Assembly (NCBI RefSeq): GCF_036010505.1
Contig: NZ_CP108569.1
Span: 6,106,001 to 6,170,000, forward strand
DNA length: 64,000 nt
Direction: 5' to 3'
Origin: Streptomyces sp. NBC_01197
GTDB taxonomy: Bacteria; Actinomycetota; Actinomycetes; Streptomycetales; Streptomycetaceae
This document shows, one piece after another, positions 1 to 9,803 of this stretch; position 1 is the stretch's first letter; each line of letters starts with the position of its first letter. The position numbers were made by a program, and so were the translations under genes. The notes below the pieces were generated by a model. The model saw nothing but the letters and a program-made list of their open reading frames with translations. It was not told where the DNA came from and did not search any database.

Positions 1-744
1 GCGCACAGTGCCGCGCATCGACACCCGCAGCCCGTCCTCCTCGTCGATACCCAGGCCGTGCGCGTACGGCAGGACACCGTAGGTCCGCCGCCCGGTCAGC
101 CCGTGCAGCATGTCGAGCCCCGGTTCGAGCAGGGATACATCCCCGCGGAACTTGTTGACGAGGTACCCGGCGACGAGCGACTGGTCCTCGGCGCTCAGCA
201 GCGCCGTCGTACCGAAGAACGACGCGAAGACACCGCCCCGGTCGATGTCGCCGACGACGACCACCGGGAACCGCGCGGCGCGCGCGACACCCATGTTCAC
301 GATGTCGGTCCGCCGCAGATTGATCTCGGCCGGACTGCCCGCCCCCTCGCAGATCACCGCGTCATACGTGCCCCGGAGCTGAGCCAGACAGTCCGTCACC
401 GTGCCGAGCAGCGCCTCCTGCCGGCCGCCGTGGTAGCCGCGGGCGCTCATCTCGCCCACCGGCTTCCCCATCAGCACGACCTGGCTCGACCTGTCGCTCC
501 CCGGCTTGAGCAGCACCGGGTTCATCAGTGCCGTGGGCTCGACCCGCGCCGCCTGCGCCTGCATCGCCTGGGCCCGCCCGATCTCCGCGCCCTCGCGGGT
601 GACGAACGAGTTGAGCGACATGTTCTGCGCCTTGAAGGGCGCGACCTTCACACCCCGGCGCACCAGCCACCGGCAGATGCCCGCAGTGACCACGCTCTTC
701 CCGGCGTCCGACGTGGTTCCGGCCACCAGCAGTCCGCCACTCAT
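1..744 (-). CDS. cobQ: Cobyric acid synthase (partial, 3' end outside window)
   Basis: The reading frame starts at an ATG at 744 and runs off the left edge, so only about 248 N-terminal residues are seen. The protein opens [20 protein letters not shown], a P-loop of the dethiobiotin-synthetase/CobQ type (G-T-T-S-D-A-G-K-S). This family amidates side chains b, d, e and g of adenosylcobyrinate a,c-diamide with glutamine and ATP in the cytoplasm. The start codon overlaps the cobD stop by 4 bases (ATGA), so the two are translationally coupled. A B12 riboswitch lies upstream of cobD. The C-terminal glutamine amidotransferase domain would lie beyond the window. Confidence 0.93.
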   Translation of the reverse strand, partial: MSGGLLVAGTTSDAGKSVVTAGICRWLVRRGVKVAPFKAQNMSLNSFVTREGAEIGRAQAMQAQAARVEPTALMNPVLLKPGSDRSSQVVLMGKPVGEMSARGYHGGRQEALLGTVTDCLAQLRGTYDAVICEGAGSPAEINLRRTDIVNMGVARAARFPVVVVGDIDRGGVFASFFGTTALLSAEDQSLVAGYLVNKFRGDVSLLEPGLDMLHGLTGRRTYGVLPYAHGLGIDEEDGLRVSMRGTVR

Positions 745-1670
745 CCGCGTACCTTCCTCACCACGAGAGCTGTCGCGAGCGCCAGCACGGACACCCGGCG
801 CGACAGCCGCACCGCGCGCTCGATGTCGCCGACGGCCACCGGACGGCCGCCGCCGTTGAGCACCGCCCGGTGCTCGACCCGGCCGGCGTACGAGAGGGTG
901 CCGCCGAGCCGTACGCCCAGCGCGCCCGCGAACGACGCCTCCACCGGGCCCGCGTTGGGGCTCGGGTGGCCGCCCGCGTCCGACCGCCAGGCCCGTACGG
1001 CGCCGCGCGGGTCCCCGCCCGCGAGCACCGCGAGTACGGCGGTGAGGCGGGCGCCCGGCCGGCCGGCCAGATCGTCGAGCCGGGCGGAGGCCCAGCCGTA
1101 CCGCAGATACCGGGGCGACCTGTGGCCGACCATCGCGTCCAGGGTGTTCACCGCCCGGAACCCGGCGAGCCCCGGCACCCCGGCCAGGGCGCCCCAGACC
1201 AGCGCGCCCACCACCGCGTCGGAGGTGTTCTCGGCCACGGACTCCACGACGGCCCGCGCGATCTGCTGCGCGTCGAGTGCCTGCGGATCGCGCCCGCACA
1301 GATGCGGCAGCCGCCCCCTGGCGGCCTCGATGTCACCCGCCGCCAGCGCGTCGCCCACCGCGCGCGCCTCCCGTCCCAGCGAAGTGCCGCCGACGACGGC
1401 CCAGGTGGTGGCGGCGGTCAGCGCGACGCCCGCGACGGGACGGCCGCGTACGGCACGCCCGGCCAGTACGGCGGCGCCCACCACGCCCCCGGCGCAGAGC
1501 GCGGTGTGCAGCGCGCCCCACCCGCGGTGGTCACGCCAGAGCCGGCGCTCCACGGCGGCGGCGGCCCGCCCGAAGGCGGCGACGGGGTGCCCGCGCCGGG
1601 GGTCGGCGAAGATGAGGTCTGCCAGGAGGCCCGTGGTGGCGCCGTACACGAAGACACGCTCGGCACGCAT
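741..1670 (-). CDS. cobD: Adenosylcobinamide-phosphate synthase CobD/CbiB
   Basis: A 309-residue CobD/CbiB-family membrane protein. The N-terminus ([20 protein letters not shown]) matches the start typical of this family, followed by a run of hydrophobic segments and the conserved [10 protein letters not shown] and [19 protein letters not shown] stretches. It attaches aminopropanol (or its phosphate) to adenosylcobyric acid at the membrane, giving adenosylcobinamide (phosphate). Length agrees with the family (about 310-320). It is first in a cobD-cobQ unit, overlapping cobQ by 4 bases, and sits about 130 bases downstream of a cobalamin riboswitch that should repress it when B12 is ample. Confidence 0.95.
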   Translation of the reverse strand: MRAERVFVYGATTGLLADLIFADPRRGHPVAAFGRAAAAVERRLWRDHRGWGALHTALCAGGVVGAAVLAGRAVRGRPVAGVALTAATTWAVVGGTSLGREARAVGDALAAGDIEAARGRLPHLCGRDPQALDAQQIARAVVESVAENTSDAVVGALVWGALAGVPGLAGFRAVNTLDAMVGHRSPRYLRYGWASARLDDLAGRPGARLTAVLAVLAGGDPRGAVRAWRSDAGGHPSPNAGPVEASFAGALGVRLGGTLSYAGRVEHRAVLNGGGRPVAVGDIERAVRLSRRVSVLALATALVVRKVRG

Positions 1671-1799
1671 GGGGTCAGCAGGCCGGTACGTCCGGGACCC
1701 TCACGGCGGCGGCACTCGGTGCATCGGGCGGTTCGGGCAGCAGGCGGCCGCGCATGGCGTAGTCCTCACTCAGGGTGTCCGCGCCCTGGTCCGACGTGA

Positions 1800-1915
1800 T
1801 CGGCGGTGAGAGTTCCTGGCTCCCGGGGGCGACCCCGGTGACAGTGGCGGGACCGCGCCGGATTCGCACCGGACTTCCTCTCCTGCCGCCGTATTGGCCC
1901 CGGAAGTCCACCACG
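1800..1915 (-). promoter_or_regulatory. Cobalamin (B12) riboswitch upstream of cobD-cobQ
   Basis: Read on the minus strand, 1885 down to 1805 carries the full core: AGGAGAGGAAGTCCGGTGCG, then AATCCGGCGCGGTCCCGCC-ACTGT, a short GC stem, and the B12-box-like GCCAGGAACTC. Spacing and order match the AdoCbl riboswitch consensus. It should bind adenosylcobalamin and shut off cobD-cobQ. The 130 bases to cobD hold a 26-codon frame (1758-1678) that I do not call a gene. Outer boundaries are approximate. Confidence 0.9.
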
Positions 1916-2019
1916 GTCGGCGAACACCCGTCAACTCACCCTTGACCTGCGGCGGCGCAGTGTGCCGAGCCCCACACCGGCCACCCGGACGGCCGGGCGC
2001 ACCGGCCGCGCACACCAGA

Positions 2020-2057
2020 CGCCCGCCCGGTGGCCGGTGGAGGCCGCCGGGCGGGCG
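2020..2057 (-). terminator. Strong GC hairpin downstream of the pit operon
   Basis: CGCCCGCCCGGTGGCC (2020-2035) pairs with GGCCGCCGGGCGGGCG (2042-2057): 15 Watson-Crick pairs plus one G-U, with a 6-nt loop. It lies 30 bases past the stop of the small membrane gene of the pit operon. There is no T-run, as usual in Streptomyces. The remaining gap to the B12 riboswitch (1916-2019) shows nothing else I can name. Confidence 0.7.
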
Positions 2058-2086
2058 GAGTGACGAAGTGGCGGGAGGAGCGGCTG

Positions 2087-2350
2087 TCAGGCGACGATCA
2101 GATAGATCCCGTACGCCACGGCCGCCGCGCAGAGTGCGAAGCAGGCGTACGAACCGGCCCGCGCGGCCGATGCCGGGCCCAGGCCCGTACCGGCAGGCGT
2201 CGCGGCGGCGGGTGCGGTGGCGGTGCCTGGTTCCGGCGCTGGCTTCCGCGCCAGGCCCACCACGCCGAGGGTGAACAGGCCCACCAGTCCGACGGTCGCC
2301 ACGAGGCTGACGCCGAAGACGGTGCCGAGAGCTGCCCAGTCGATGTCCAT
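2087..2350 (-). CDS. Small two-TM membrane protein linked to phosphate transporter
   Basis: An 87-residue protein with a first hydrophobic helix at about residues 7-31 (ALGTVFGVSLVATVGLVGLF), an Ala/Pro/Thr-rich linker (about 35-60), and a second helix at about 66-85. It has no known catalytic motif. It follows pitH2 by 19 bases on the same strand, so it is almost certainly co-transcribed. The function is unknown to me; co-occurrence with pitH2 suggests an accessory membrane role in phosphate uptake, which is inference only. Confidence 0.8.
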   Translation of the reverse strand: MDIDWAALGTVFGVSLVATVGLVGLFTLGVVGLARKPAPEPGTATAPAAATPAGTGLGPASAARAGSYACFALCAAAVAYGIYLIVA

Positions 2351-2369
2351 GGTGCGGTGTCCTTCTCCT

Positions 2370-3623
2370 TCAGACCGTGGCGGGCCGGTTGGGCTCCGGT
2401 GCGGCGCCGCCCGGTGCGGGGATGGTGGTGCGGAGAGGGTCGGAGACCGCTCCGACGGGCGGCGGGACGACGGCCGCGATGGCGGCGGTCACCACCCCGG
2501 CCGGCTCCGCGGACCCGGCGGGTTCGTCGGGGGTGACGCTGTGCTGGCCGACCGGCTTGCGGCGGGAGAGCGACCAGATGACACCCGAGCCCGCGACCAG
2601 CAGGACGGCGACGGCGCCGACGCCCCAGGGGCCGCGGCCGGTCAGAAACTCGGCACCCGCGCCGACGAGCGCGGCGGCGGGCAGGGTCAGGCACCAGGCG
2701 ATGGCCATCCGGGTCGCGGTGGACCAGCGGACCACCGCGCCCTTGCGGCCGACGCCCGCGCCCATCACGGCGCCCGAGCAGACCTGGGTGGTGGAGAGCG
2801 AGAAGCCGAGGTGCGAGGAGGCCAGGATCACGGTCGCGGCACCGGTCTGGGCGGCGAAGCCCTGCTGCGGCCTGAGCTCGGTGAGCCCCTTGCCCATGGT
2901 CTTGATGATGCGCCAGCCGCCCAGGTAGGTACCGAGTGCGATGGCGGTGCCCGCGGAGACGATGACCCACAGGGGCGGGTTCGAGCCGGGTGCGATGACG
3001 TTGCCGGTGACCAGGGCGAGGGTGATGACACCCATGGTTTTCTGGGCGTCGTTGGTGCCGTGGGCGAGCGAGACCAGGCCCGCGGAGGCGATCTGGCCGG
3101 CCCGGTAACCCTTGGCGGTGGACTTCTCGTCCGTACGGCGCCCGATCCGGTACGTCAGCCTGGTGGCCAGCAGCGCGGCGAGACCGGCGACGACCGGCGC
3201 GGCGACCGCGGGGAGCAGGACCTTGGTGATGACGACGTGGCCGTTGACACCCGACGAGCCGACCGACATCAGCGTGGCTCCGATGAGCCCGCCGAAGAGT
3301 GCGTGGGAGGAACTGGACGGCAGGCCGAGCAGCCAGGTCAGCAGATTCCAGAGGATGGCACCGACGAGTGCCGCGAAGATCACTTCTGTGGTGATGCCCT
3401 GTTCATTGATGATCCCGCCGGAGATCGTCCTGGCGACCTCGACGGACAGGAATGCCCCGACAAGGTTGAGCACGGCGGACATGGCCACCGCGGTCTTCGG
3501 TTTGAGAGCGCCGGTCGAGATGGTCGTCGCCATCGCGTTGGCAGTGTCGTGGAAACCGTTCGTGAAGTCGAACACGAGAGCGGTAATGATCACGATCCCA
3601 AGGAGCAGGGTCAAGTGTTCCAT
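2370..3623 (-). CDS. pitH2: Low-affinity inorganic phosphate transporter, PiT family (PitH2-like)
   Basis: A 417-residue polytopic membrane protein. The family signature FDFTNGFHDTANAMATTIST sits near residues 19-38, and its internal repeat (GLVSLAHGTNDAQKTMGVI) lies near residues 180-198; both repeats carry the Asn/Asp pair typical of Pit permeases. It should import metal-phosphate in symport with protons. The C-terminal 80 residues are a Pro/Ala/Gly-rich cytoplasmic tail. The ATG at 3623 follows PHO boxes at 3652-3692, implying PhoR-PhoP control. Streptomyces has two pit genes; the copy lacking an upstream pap gene and lying beside the fuculose aldolase is pitH2 in my memory, so the numeral is less certain than the family. 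Confidence 0.93.
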   Translation of the reverse strand: MEHLTLLLGIVIITALVFDFTNGFHDTANAMATTISTGALKPKTAVAMSAVLNLVGAFLSVEVARTISGGIINEQGITTEVIFAALVGAILWNLLTWLLGLPSSSSHALFGGLIGATLMSVGSSGVNGHVVITKVLLPAVAAPVVAGLAALLATRLTYRIGRRTDEKSTAKGYRAGQIASAGLVSLAHGTNDAQKTMGVITLALVTGNVIAPGSNPPLWVIVSAGTAIALGTYLGGWRIIKTMGKGLTELRPQQGFAAQTGAATVILASSHLGFSLSTTQVCSGAVMGAGVGRKGAVVRWSTATRMAIAWCLTLPAAALVGAGAEFLTGRGPWGVGAVAVLLVAGSGVIWSLSRRKPVGQHSVTPDEPAGSAEPAGVVTAAIAAVVPPPVGAVSDPLRTTIPAPGGAAPEPNRPATV

Positions 3624-3651
3624 TTACCTGGGCAATCGTTCGAGGTCATTG

Positions 3652-3692
3652 ACGAGATGAACGTAGGCAACCCGGGTGAACGGAAGATGAAC
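3652..3692 (-). promoter_or_regulatory. PHO boxes (PhoP operator) upstream of pitH2
   Basis: On the minus strand, GTTCATCTTCC (3692-3682) is directly followed by GTTCACCCGGG (3681-3671): two adjacent 11-bp direct repeats fitting the Streptomyces PHO-box consensus (G-T/G-TCAYYYR-G). A third copy, GTTCATCTCGT, lies at 3662-3652, out of 11-bp phase. The array is 29-69 bases before the pitH2 ATG. PhoP normally activates or represses from such sites; direction is not deducible here. Confidence 0.85.
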
Positions 3693-3867
3693 TGAGACGG
3701 GCGCTGTGGTGACTCTGCGCGGAGGCCCCCATTCCACTCGCGGCCGGCGGTTGCCGCGGTGGCGTACCGGGGGCACCCGGAGGGCTGGCATCATCGCGTG
3801 GACGGGCCCAGAATGCCCGGAGCAGCGCAGATGTGGCAGCGGGACAGATGTGACCGGGGAGACAGCA

Positions 3868-4527
3868 GTGGCGCCTGAGGAGACCGACCCGCTCGCGAAG
3901 GCCTGGCACGAGCTCGTCGCCACCGCCCGCAGGACCGCGTCCGAAGGTCTGGTCGTCGGCACATCGGGCAATGTCTCGGTGCGCTGCGGCGACCTCGTCC
4001 TGGTCACCCCGAGCGGAGTGCCGTACGAGAAGCTCGGCCCCGGCGACACCGTCGCCGTGGACCTGGACGGCCGCCAGGTGCTCGGCGAGCTGAGACCGAC
4101 CAGCGAACTGCCCCTGCACCTGGCCGTCCACCGGTCCACCACCGCCACCGCCGTGGTCCACACCCACGCGGTGCACGCGACGGCGGTCTCCACCCTGGTC
4201 CCCGAGCTGCCCGCCGTCCACTACATGGCCGCCGCGCTGGGCGGCCCGGTGCGCGTCGCCCCGTACGCGCTCTACGGCAGCGACGAACTGGCCGTGAACA
4301 TGCTCACCGCCCTCACGGACCGCTCCGGCTGCCTCCTCCAGAACCACGGCACGGTCACCTACGGCAGCTCGCTCGACCAGGCCTACGACCGCACCGCCCA
4401 GCTGGAGTGGATGTGCCGGCTCTGGCTCACCGCGTCCGCGCTGCCCGGCCGCACCCCGTCGCTGCTGTCGCCAGGACAGCTGGCCGAGGCCACCGAGAAG
4501 CTCCTGGGGTACGGCCAGCCCGGTTAG
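3868..4527 (+). CDS. Class II aldolase (L-fuculose-phosphate aldolase family)
   Basis: About 219 residues from a GTG at 3868, preceded by GGGGAGA with 5-base spacing. The open frame extends to 3706 but that part reads as arginine-rich shadow sequence. Motifs: TSGNVSVR (substrate loop), VTPSGVPYEKL, the acid ELRPTSELPLH, the metal-binding VVHTHAVHA and the downstream LQNHGTVTYG histidine. Class II aldolases bind Zn2+ by three His and split sugar phosphates to dihydroxyacetone phosphate plus an aldehyde; the true substrate cannot be read from sequence. An in-frame GTG at 3850 is an alternative start. It diverges from pitH2. Confidence 0.9.
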   Translation: MAPEETDPLAKAWHELVATARRTASEGLVVGTSGNVSVRCGDLVLVTPSGVPYEKLGPGDTVAVDLDGRQVLGELRPTSELPLHLAVHRSTTATAVVHTHAVHATAVSTLVPELPAVHYMAAALGGPVRVAPYALYGSDELAVNMLTALTDRSGCLLQNHGTVTYGSSLDQAYDRTAQLEWMCRLWLTASALPGRTPSLLSPGQLAEATEKLLGYGQPG

Positions 4528-4625
4528 GGACCTTTCGTTCGGATGAGAGGCCGGATCCTCGCAGGCCAGGCCTCATTTGCCCCGGTCGGCTGGCATCCGG
4601 GCCCGCCTCCGCCGACACTGGTGGG

Positions 4626-5753
4626 GTGCGCCCGGCAACCGCGACGGCAACGGCCGTCACCACTCTGATCGGCGCCGGCGCGGCCGCGGCAGCGGTCGGC
4701 CGGCTCGCCGCCGACGCCGCGCTCAGGGCTCCGCACGGCCGGGCCCTGCCCGCCGAGCCCCGGCTCTCCGTACACGCCACGGCCCCCGGCCGGGTCACCC
4801 TCACCCGGTGCCTGGCCTCGCTGCGCCCCGGTGTGTACGGGCTGGAGGGCCCGGGGGTCCACGCGGTCGTCGGACCGGTGATCGACGGCGGCTCCGAGAC
4901 CGCCGACACCGTCGTGCGCCGTCTCGACCGGGTCACCTACGGCACGCTCGCCCCCGGCACCAAGGTCCGGCTCACTCCGCAGGTGTACGTGGGCGACCCG
5001 CGCTCCGCGCTCGGCATCGACCACGCCGACGTGGACATCCCCGGTGAACTCGGCGCCTCTCCGGCCTGGTTCGTGCCCGGCCCACGCTCCACCTGGGTGA
5101 TCACGGTGCACGGTCTGGGCACCGGCAGGGAGCACCCCATGAACGTCCTTGGTTTCCTGCACCGCCAGCAGTTCGCGGTCCTCGACATCTCCTACCGGGG
5201 CGACACCGGCGCCCCCGCGAACCCGGACGGCCTGGGACACCTCGGCGCGTCCGAGTGGCGCGACCTGGACGCGGCCATCCGCTACGCCGTCCGCTACGGC
5301 GCGGAGCGCGTCGTCCTGCACGGCTGGTCCACCGGCGCCGCCATGGCCCTGCACGCCGCGGTGGGTTCGGGGATGCGCGAACGCATCAGCGGCCTGATCC
5401 TCGACTCCCCGGTCCTCGACTGGGAGGCCACCCTCGGCGCGCTGGCCGCCGCCCGGGGCACACCGGCCTTCCTGCTGCCGCTCGCGGTGCGGGCGGCCCA
5501 GGGGCGGACCGGCACCAACGGCGACCGGCTGCGCGCCGCCGCCGACCCGCGGGCGCTGAAGGTGCCCACGCTGGTCGTCCACGGCCCCGGCGACCGGGTG
5601 GCTCCCTGGCAGCGCTCCGTCGAACTCGCCGCGGGCGACCCGTCGTTGGTGGCGATGCGGACCGTCACGGATGCCCCGCACGGCGCCATGTGGAACGCGG
5701 ATCCCGCCGCCTACGAAGAGTCCATGCGGCGCTTCCTGACCCCGCTGATGTAG
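4626..5753 (+). CDS. Alpha/beta hydrolase with N-terminal membrane anchor
   Basis: A 375-residue protein from a GTG at 4626. A hydrophobic Ala/Gly-rich stretch at residues 8-30 suggests a membrane anchor or signal. The C-terminal half is an alpha/beta hydrolase: oxyanion region VHGLG (161-165), nucleophile elbow G-W-S-T-G (Ser235), catalytic Asp in VHGPGDRVAP and catalytic His in DAPHGAMW. The N-terminal 150 residues show no domain I know. Substrate is unknown; esterase or peptidase (S9-like) activity is possible. It follows the aldolase by about 100 bases on the same strand. Confidence 0.85.
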   Translation: MRPATATATAVTTLIGAGAAAAAVGRLAADAALRAPHGRALPAEPRLSVHATAPGRVTLTRCLASLRPGVYGLEGPGVHAVVGPVIDGGSETADTVVRRLDRVTYGTLAPGTKVRLTPQVYVGDPRSALGIDHADVDIPGELGASPAWFVPGPRSTWVITVHGLGTGREHPMNVLGFLHRQQFAVLDISYRGDTGAPANPDGLGHLGASEWRDLDAAIRYAVRYGAERVVLHGWSTGAAMALHAAVGSGMRERISGLILDSPVLDWEATLGALAAARGTPAFLLPLAVRAAQGRTGTNGDRLRAAADPRALKVPTLVVHGPGDRVAPWQRSVELAAGDPSLVAMRTVTDAPHGAMWNADPAAYEESMRRFLTPLM

Positions 5754-5852
5754 CGGTCCGGGCCCGCCGGCCGGCGTCCGTGCGCCCTGCGTCAACCTGT
5801 AGCGAGGGGTTCCGTTTGGGCTTTCGGGCCGTCAGAGGCAAGACTGCTCCCC

Positions 5853-7217
5853 GTGACGTCCCGTAACCCGCGCGACTCCAGACTCCGCCTCGTCCGCCCC
5901 CGACCTCTGGTCACGGCCCGCCGTGTCGTGAGCAACAGGCCCATCCGCCCAGCCCCGCGCCCGCCCGCCGGTACCCCGGCCCCGGCGGAGCTGGCCCGTC
6001 AGGCCAGGACGGTGCTCGCCGACGCCGTCCGGATCGCCCGCTGGGCCGGGGACGCCCGGCCGGTGCAGGGCGGGGCGCTCACCGCCCCGGCCGCCGAACA
6101 CGCCGTACGTACCCTCGCGTTGACCCCGGAGGCGGTCCGCGCGGGCTGGGACCGCGCCCGGCTCGCCGGACTCGTCGAACTGCACGGGGACATCGCCCGC
6201 CCCGGGTGGCGGCTGCGCGCCTGGGACGGTGACGACAGCGCGGTGCTGCGCGGCTGGGTCGCCCTCTTCGACGCCTGGTCGATCGTCCACCCGGCCGCCG
6301 CCGATGTTCCCGCCACCGCGGTGGCCGAGGTCGTCGAGGCCGTACCGCAGGTGCTCTCGCTGCTTCAGCTCTCCGCGGGTCCTGTGACCGTGCCGGCCCT
6401 GCTCGACCTGCTCCAGCAGCGCGTCGTCGAACTGCACGAGGAGCGCTGCGAGGTCCCCTGCGGCCCGCGTCCGCAGCCTGAGCCCCCGATGGCGGCCGGG
6501 ACGCTCGCCGCGCTGCTCGACTGGGCGCTGCGGGGCCTGGCGGCGGTCGGCGCCCTGACGCTGGCGCCCGGCCAGGCGACGCTGACACCGCTCGGCAACT
6601 GGGCGGTCTGGGTCAAGCTGGAGCAGATCTGCGTCGCGGCGCAGAGCCCGGCGGGCAACATCGAGCAGCGCGCCGACGACATGCTGCGCGGCTGTGCGGG
6701 GCTGACACCCGGCCCGGCGCGGGCCGAGTACCGCGCCTGGCTGGCCGCCCGGACCGTGGGCAGCGCGGTCACCGAGCTGCTCGGGGTGGCCCGCGGCGAG
6801 GACGCGCTGCTGCGCGGTCTCGCCTTCGAGGCACTGAGGGTGGTCGGCGCCCCCGCGGAAGCGGCGGTACGGGGCGCGGCCGGTGAGACCTCGCTCCGTC
6901 CGTACGCGGTGCTCTGGCTGGCCGAGTACGAGGGCGCCGACCCGGAGGACGCCCACGACGCCCTCACCCGTGAGGAGGCGACCTGGCTCTGGGTGGACAC
7001 CGCCGCGGCCGTCGCCGACCACGGAGAGAGCACCCTGCTGGTGCGCCATCTGGAATCAGCGGTGCAGGGCACCGTGCCCGCGCTGCTCGAAGAGGTGCGG
7101 GCGGTGGGGCACCCGCGCACCGTGCAGGTGCTGGTGGCGCTGGCTGCCGCGCACCCCGATCCGGCCCTGGCCAAGGCGGTGCGCCGGGCCGCGTTCCAGG
7201 TGCACACCGGGGGCTGA
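5853..7217 (+). CDS. Conserved hypothetical protein
   Basis: A 454-residue, Leu/Ala-rich soluble protein starting at a GTG (5853). The N-terminal 45 residues are Arg/Pro-rich and probably disordered. The rest is predicted helical with HEAT-like spacing near the C-terminus (LLVRHLESAVQGTVPALLEEV and onwards). No signal peptide, catalytic motif or familiar domain is visible. I do not recognise a function. Its frame is consistent across the whole length with strong third-position GC, so it is a real gene, and it converges on the VOC gene with a shared hairpin between them. Confidence 0.75.
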   Translation: MTSRNPRDSRLRLVRPRPLVTARRVVSNRPIRPAPRPPAGTPAPAELARQARTVLADAVRIARWAGDARPVQGGALTAPAAEHAVRTLALTPEAVRAGWDRARLAGLVELHGDIARPGWRLRAWDGDDSAVLRGWVALFDAWSIVHPAAADVPATAVAEVVEAVPQVLSLLQLSAGPVTVPALLDLLQQRVVELHEERCEVPCGPRPQPEPPMAAGTLAALLDWALRGLAAVGALTLAPGQATLTPLGNWAVWVKLEQICVAAQSPAGNIEQRADDMLRGCAGLTPGPARAEYRAWLAARTVGSAVTELLGVARGEDALLRGLAFEALRVVGAPAEAAVRGAAGETSLRPYAVLWLAEYEGADPEDAHDALTREEATWLWVDTAAAVADHGESTLLVRHLESAVQGTVPALLEEVRAVGHPRTVQVLVALAAAHPDPALAKAVRRAAFQVHTGG

Positions 7218-7230
7218 GTTTCCGGGCGGC

Positions 7231-7274
7231 CCTATGTGCCGGGACGGCTCAGACCGGGCCCCCCGGCACATAGG
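7231..7274. terminator. Shared hairpin between convergent genes, overlapping the VOC gene 3' end
   Basis: CCTATGTGCCGGG (7231-7243) and CCCGGCACATAGG (7262-7274) form a perfect 13-bp stem with an 18-nt loop. The right arm lies within the last codons of the VOC gene (stop at 7251-7249). The symmetric stem can end transcription from both convergent genes. Confidence 0.75.
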
Positions 7275-7644
7275 TGCCGAAGCTCCAGACGTTCCCCTCG
7301 GCGTCGCGCGCCACGTAGTCGCGGGAGCCGTAGTCCTGGTCGGTCGGCGGCATCAGGATCTCCACCCCGTGCTCCACGGCCCGCCGGTGGTGGGCGTCGG
7401 TGTCCTCGATGGCGACGTAGACGCCCATCGGCCCGCCCTTCGCCATCGCCTCGGCGAAGAACCCCTCCCGGCGCCGGGTGCTGAGCATCACCATGCCGTC
7501 GCCGTAGGCCAGCTCGGCGTGGGCGACGGCGCCGCTCTCGTCCTCGTACACAGCGACCTCGGTGAAGCCGAAGGCGTCCTTGAGCAGCCGGATGGCCGCC
7601 TTGGCGTCGTCGTACAGAAGCGTCGGACTGATCGTGGCAACCAT
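7249..7644 (-). CDS. VOC/glyoxalase-family protein
   Basis: A 131-residue protein beginning MVATISPTLLYDDAKAAIRL. It has the beta-alpha-beta-beta-beta pattern of the vicinal-oxygen-chelate fold of the PhnB-like type: FGFTEV, AHAELAYGDGMVML, GVYVAIEDTDAHHRRAVEHG and a terminal RDAEGNVWSFGTY. Such proteins are often annotated as glyoxalase/bleomycin resistance or 3-demethylubiquinone-methyltransferase-like; substrate is not deducible. The ATG at 7644 has AAAGGG nine bases upstream; a GTG at 7653 is an in-frame alternative. It is a single gene transcribed away from the ABC-F promoter region. Confidence 0.85.
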   Translation of the reverse strand: MVATISPTLLYDDAKAAIRLLKDAFGFTEVAVYEDESGAVAHAELAYGDGMVMLSTRRREGFFAEAMAKGGPMGVYVAIEDTDAHHRRAVEHGVEILMPPTDQDYGSRDYVARDAEGNVWSFGTYVPGGPV

Positions 7645-7751
7645 GCCGGACACCCTTTCCCGCGGAGTTCGGTCTTCCTGTTTGTCTCACTTGTGCGCGG
7701 TGCGGTCCCAGTCTGGCACCGGGCACCGGCAGAGTGCCCGCGCGGCACCGT

Positions 7752-7788
7752 TAGACTGGGCCGCATGGCATTTCTCCTTGTGCATTAG
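7752..7788 (+). CDS. Seven-codon leader peptide MAFLLVH with predicted leaderless start
   Basis: ATG at 7765 opens a complete 7-codon frame (M-A-F-L-L-V-H-stop) ending at 7788, 61 bases before the ABC-F start. A -10-like TAGACT (7752-7757) ends 7 bases before this ATG, so transcription should begin at or next to the ATG, giving a leaderless mRNA whose first translated item is this peptide. There is no good -35 element. A stalling-sensitive leader peptide controlling an ABC-F gene is plausible from known attenuation systems, but regulation is inferred. Coordinates include the -10 box; the codons span 7765-7788. Confidence 0.5.
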
Positions 7789-7849
7789 CCGGCGTCGAAG
7801 CAACCCTCCGCCTGCCCTTCCGCCGTCCATACCGCCCTGGAGTTTTTCC

Positions 7850-9427
<1,578 letters not shown>

Positions 9428-9448
<21 letters not shown>

Positions 9449-9508
9449 TCCGTCGCCCGGTCCTCCGCCTGATCCACTTCGGATGGATCATTCGGCTCAC
9501 AGGTGATC
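9428..9508 (+). promoter_or_regulatory. Cluster of five GATC sites upstream of gbn
   Basis: GATC tetramers occur at 9428, 9447, 9471, 9486 and 9505, with a sixth at 9763, only 37 bases before the gbn start codon's ribosome-binding region. The downstream gene resembles Gbn, a Streptomyces nucleoid protein named for GATC binding. The cluster is therefore a candidate autoregulatory or nucleation site. The first site is in the ABC-F 3' coding end. The rest of the gap 9509-9803 holds a hairpin (9605-9645) and no gene I can support. Confidence 0.45.
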
Positions 9509-9604
9509 CTTCATCTGAGTGAGCCGCTCTCGTACCCCGGCGCGTCCCGCGACGGCTGCCCGCCCGGCGGGCAGCGCGCGGGCCCGTACCGTGCTTCTTC
9601 CATC

Positions 9605-9645
9605 GGACCGCCGCTGACCAGCGACTTAGCGCTCAGCGGCGGTCC
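9605..9645 (+). terminator. Hairpin terminator between ABC-F and gbn
   Basis: GGACCGCCGCTGA (9605-9617) pairs perfectly with TCAGCGGCGGTCC (9633-9645), leaving a 15-nt loop, and is followed by TTTGTGTGT. A 13-bp GC stem with a short T-rich tail fits intrinsic termination of the ABC-F transcript. The loop itself can form a small AGCG/CGCT extension. It separates the upstream GATC cluster from gbn by about 160 bases. Confidence 0.7.
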
Positions 9646-9803
9646 TTTGTGTGTCCTGCCGGGGCCAGAATTCCGCGGTCCGGTCGGCAGAGTGAGCCGG
9701 GACACAGAAATCCCCGTCGCACAGACCTTGCCGAATGGGTGGCCAGGAAGGCCGGTAGGGGTGATCATGAGAGTCCAGAGCGCACTTCCTTGAGGAGGCA
9801 CGG

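Noticed and set aside
1678..1758. 26-codon frame (minus) between the B12 riboswitch and cobD
   Set aside because: No clear ribosome site and a composition like leader RNA; too little support for a gene.
3706..3867. N-terminal extension of the class II aldolase
   Set aside because: Arg/Gly-rich without family similarity; GTG at 3868 has a ribosome site and gives the normal length.
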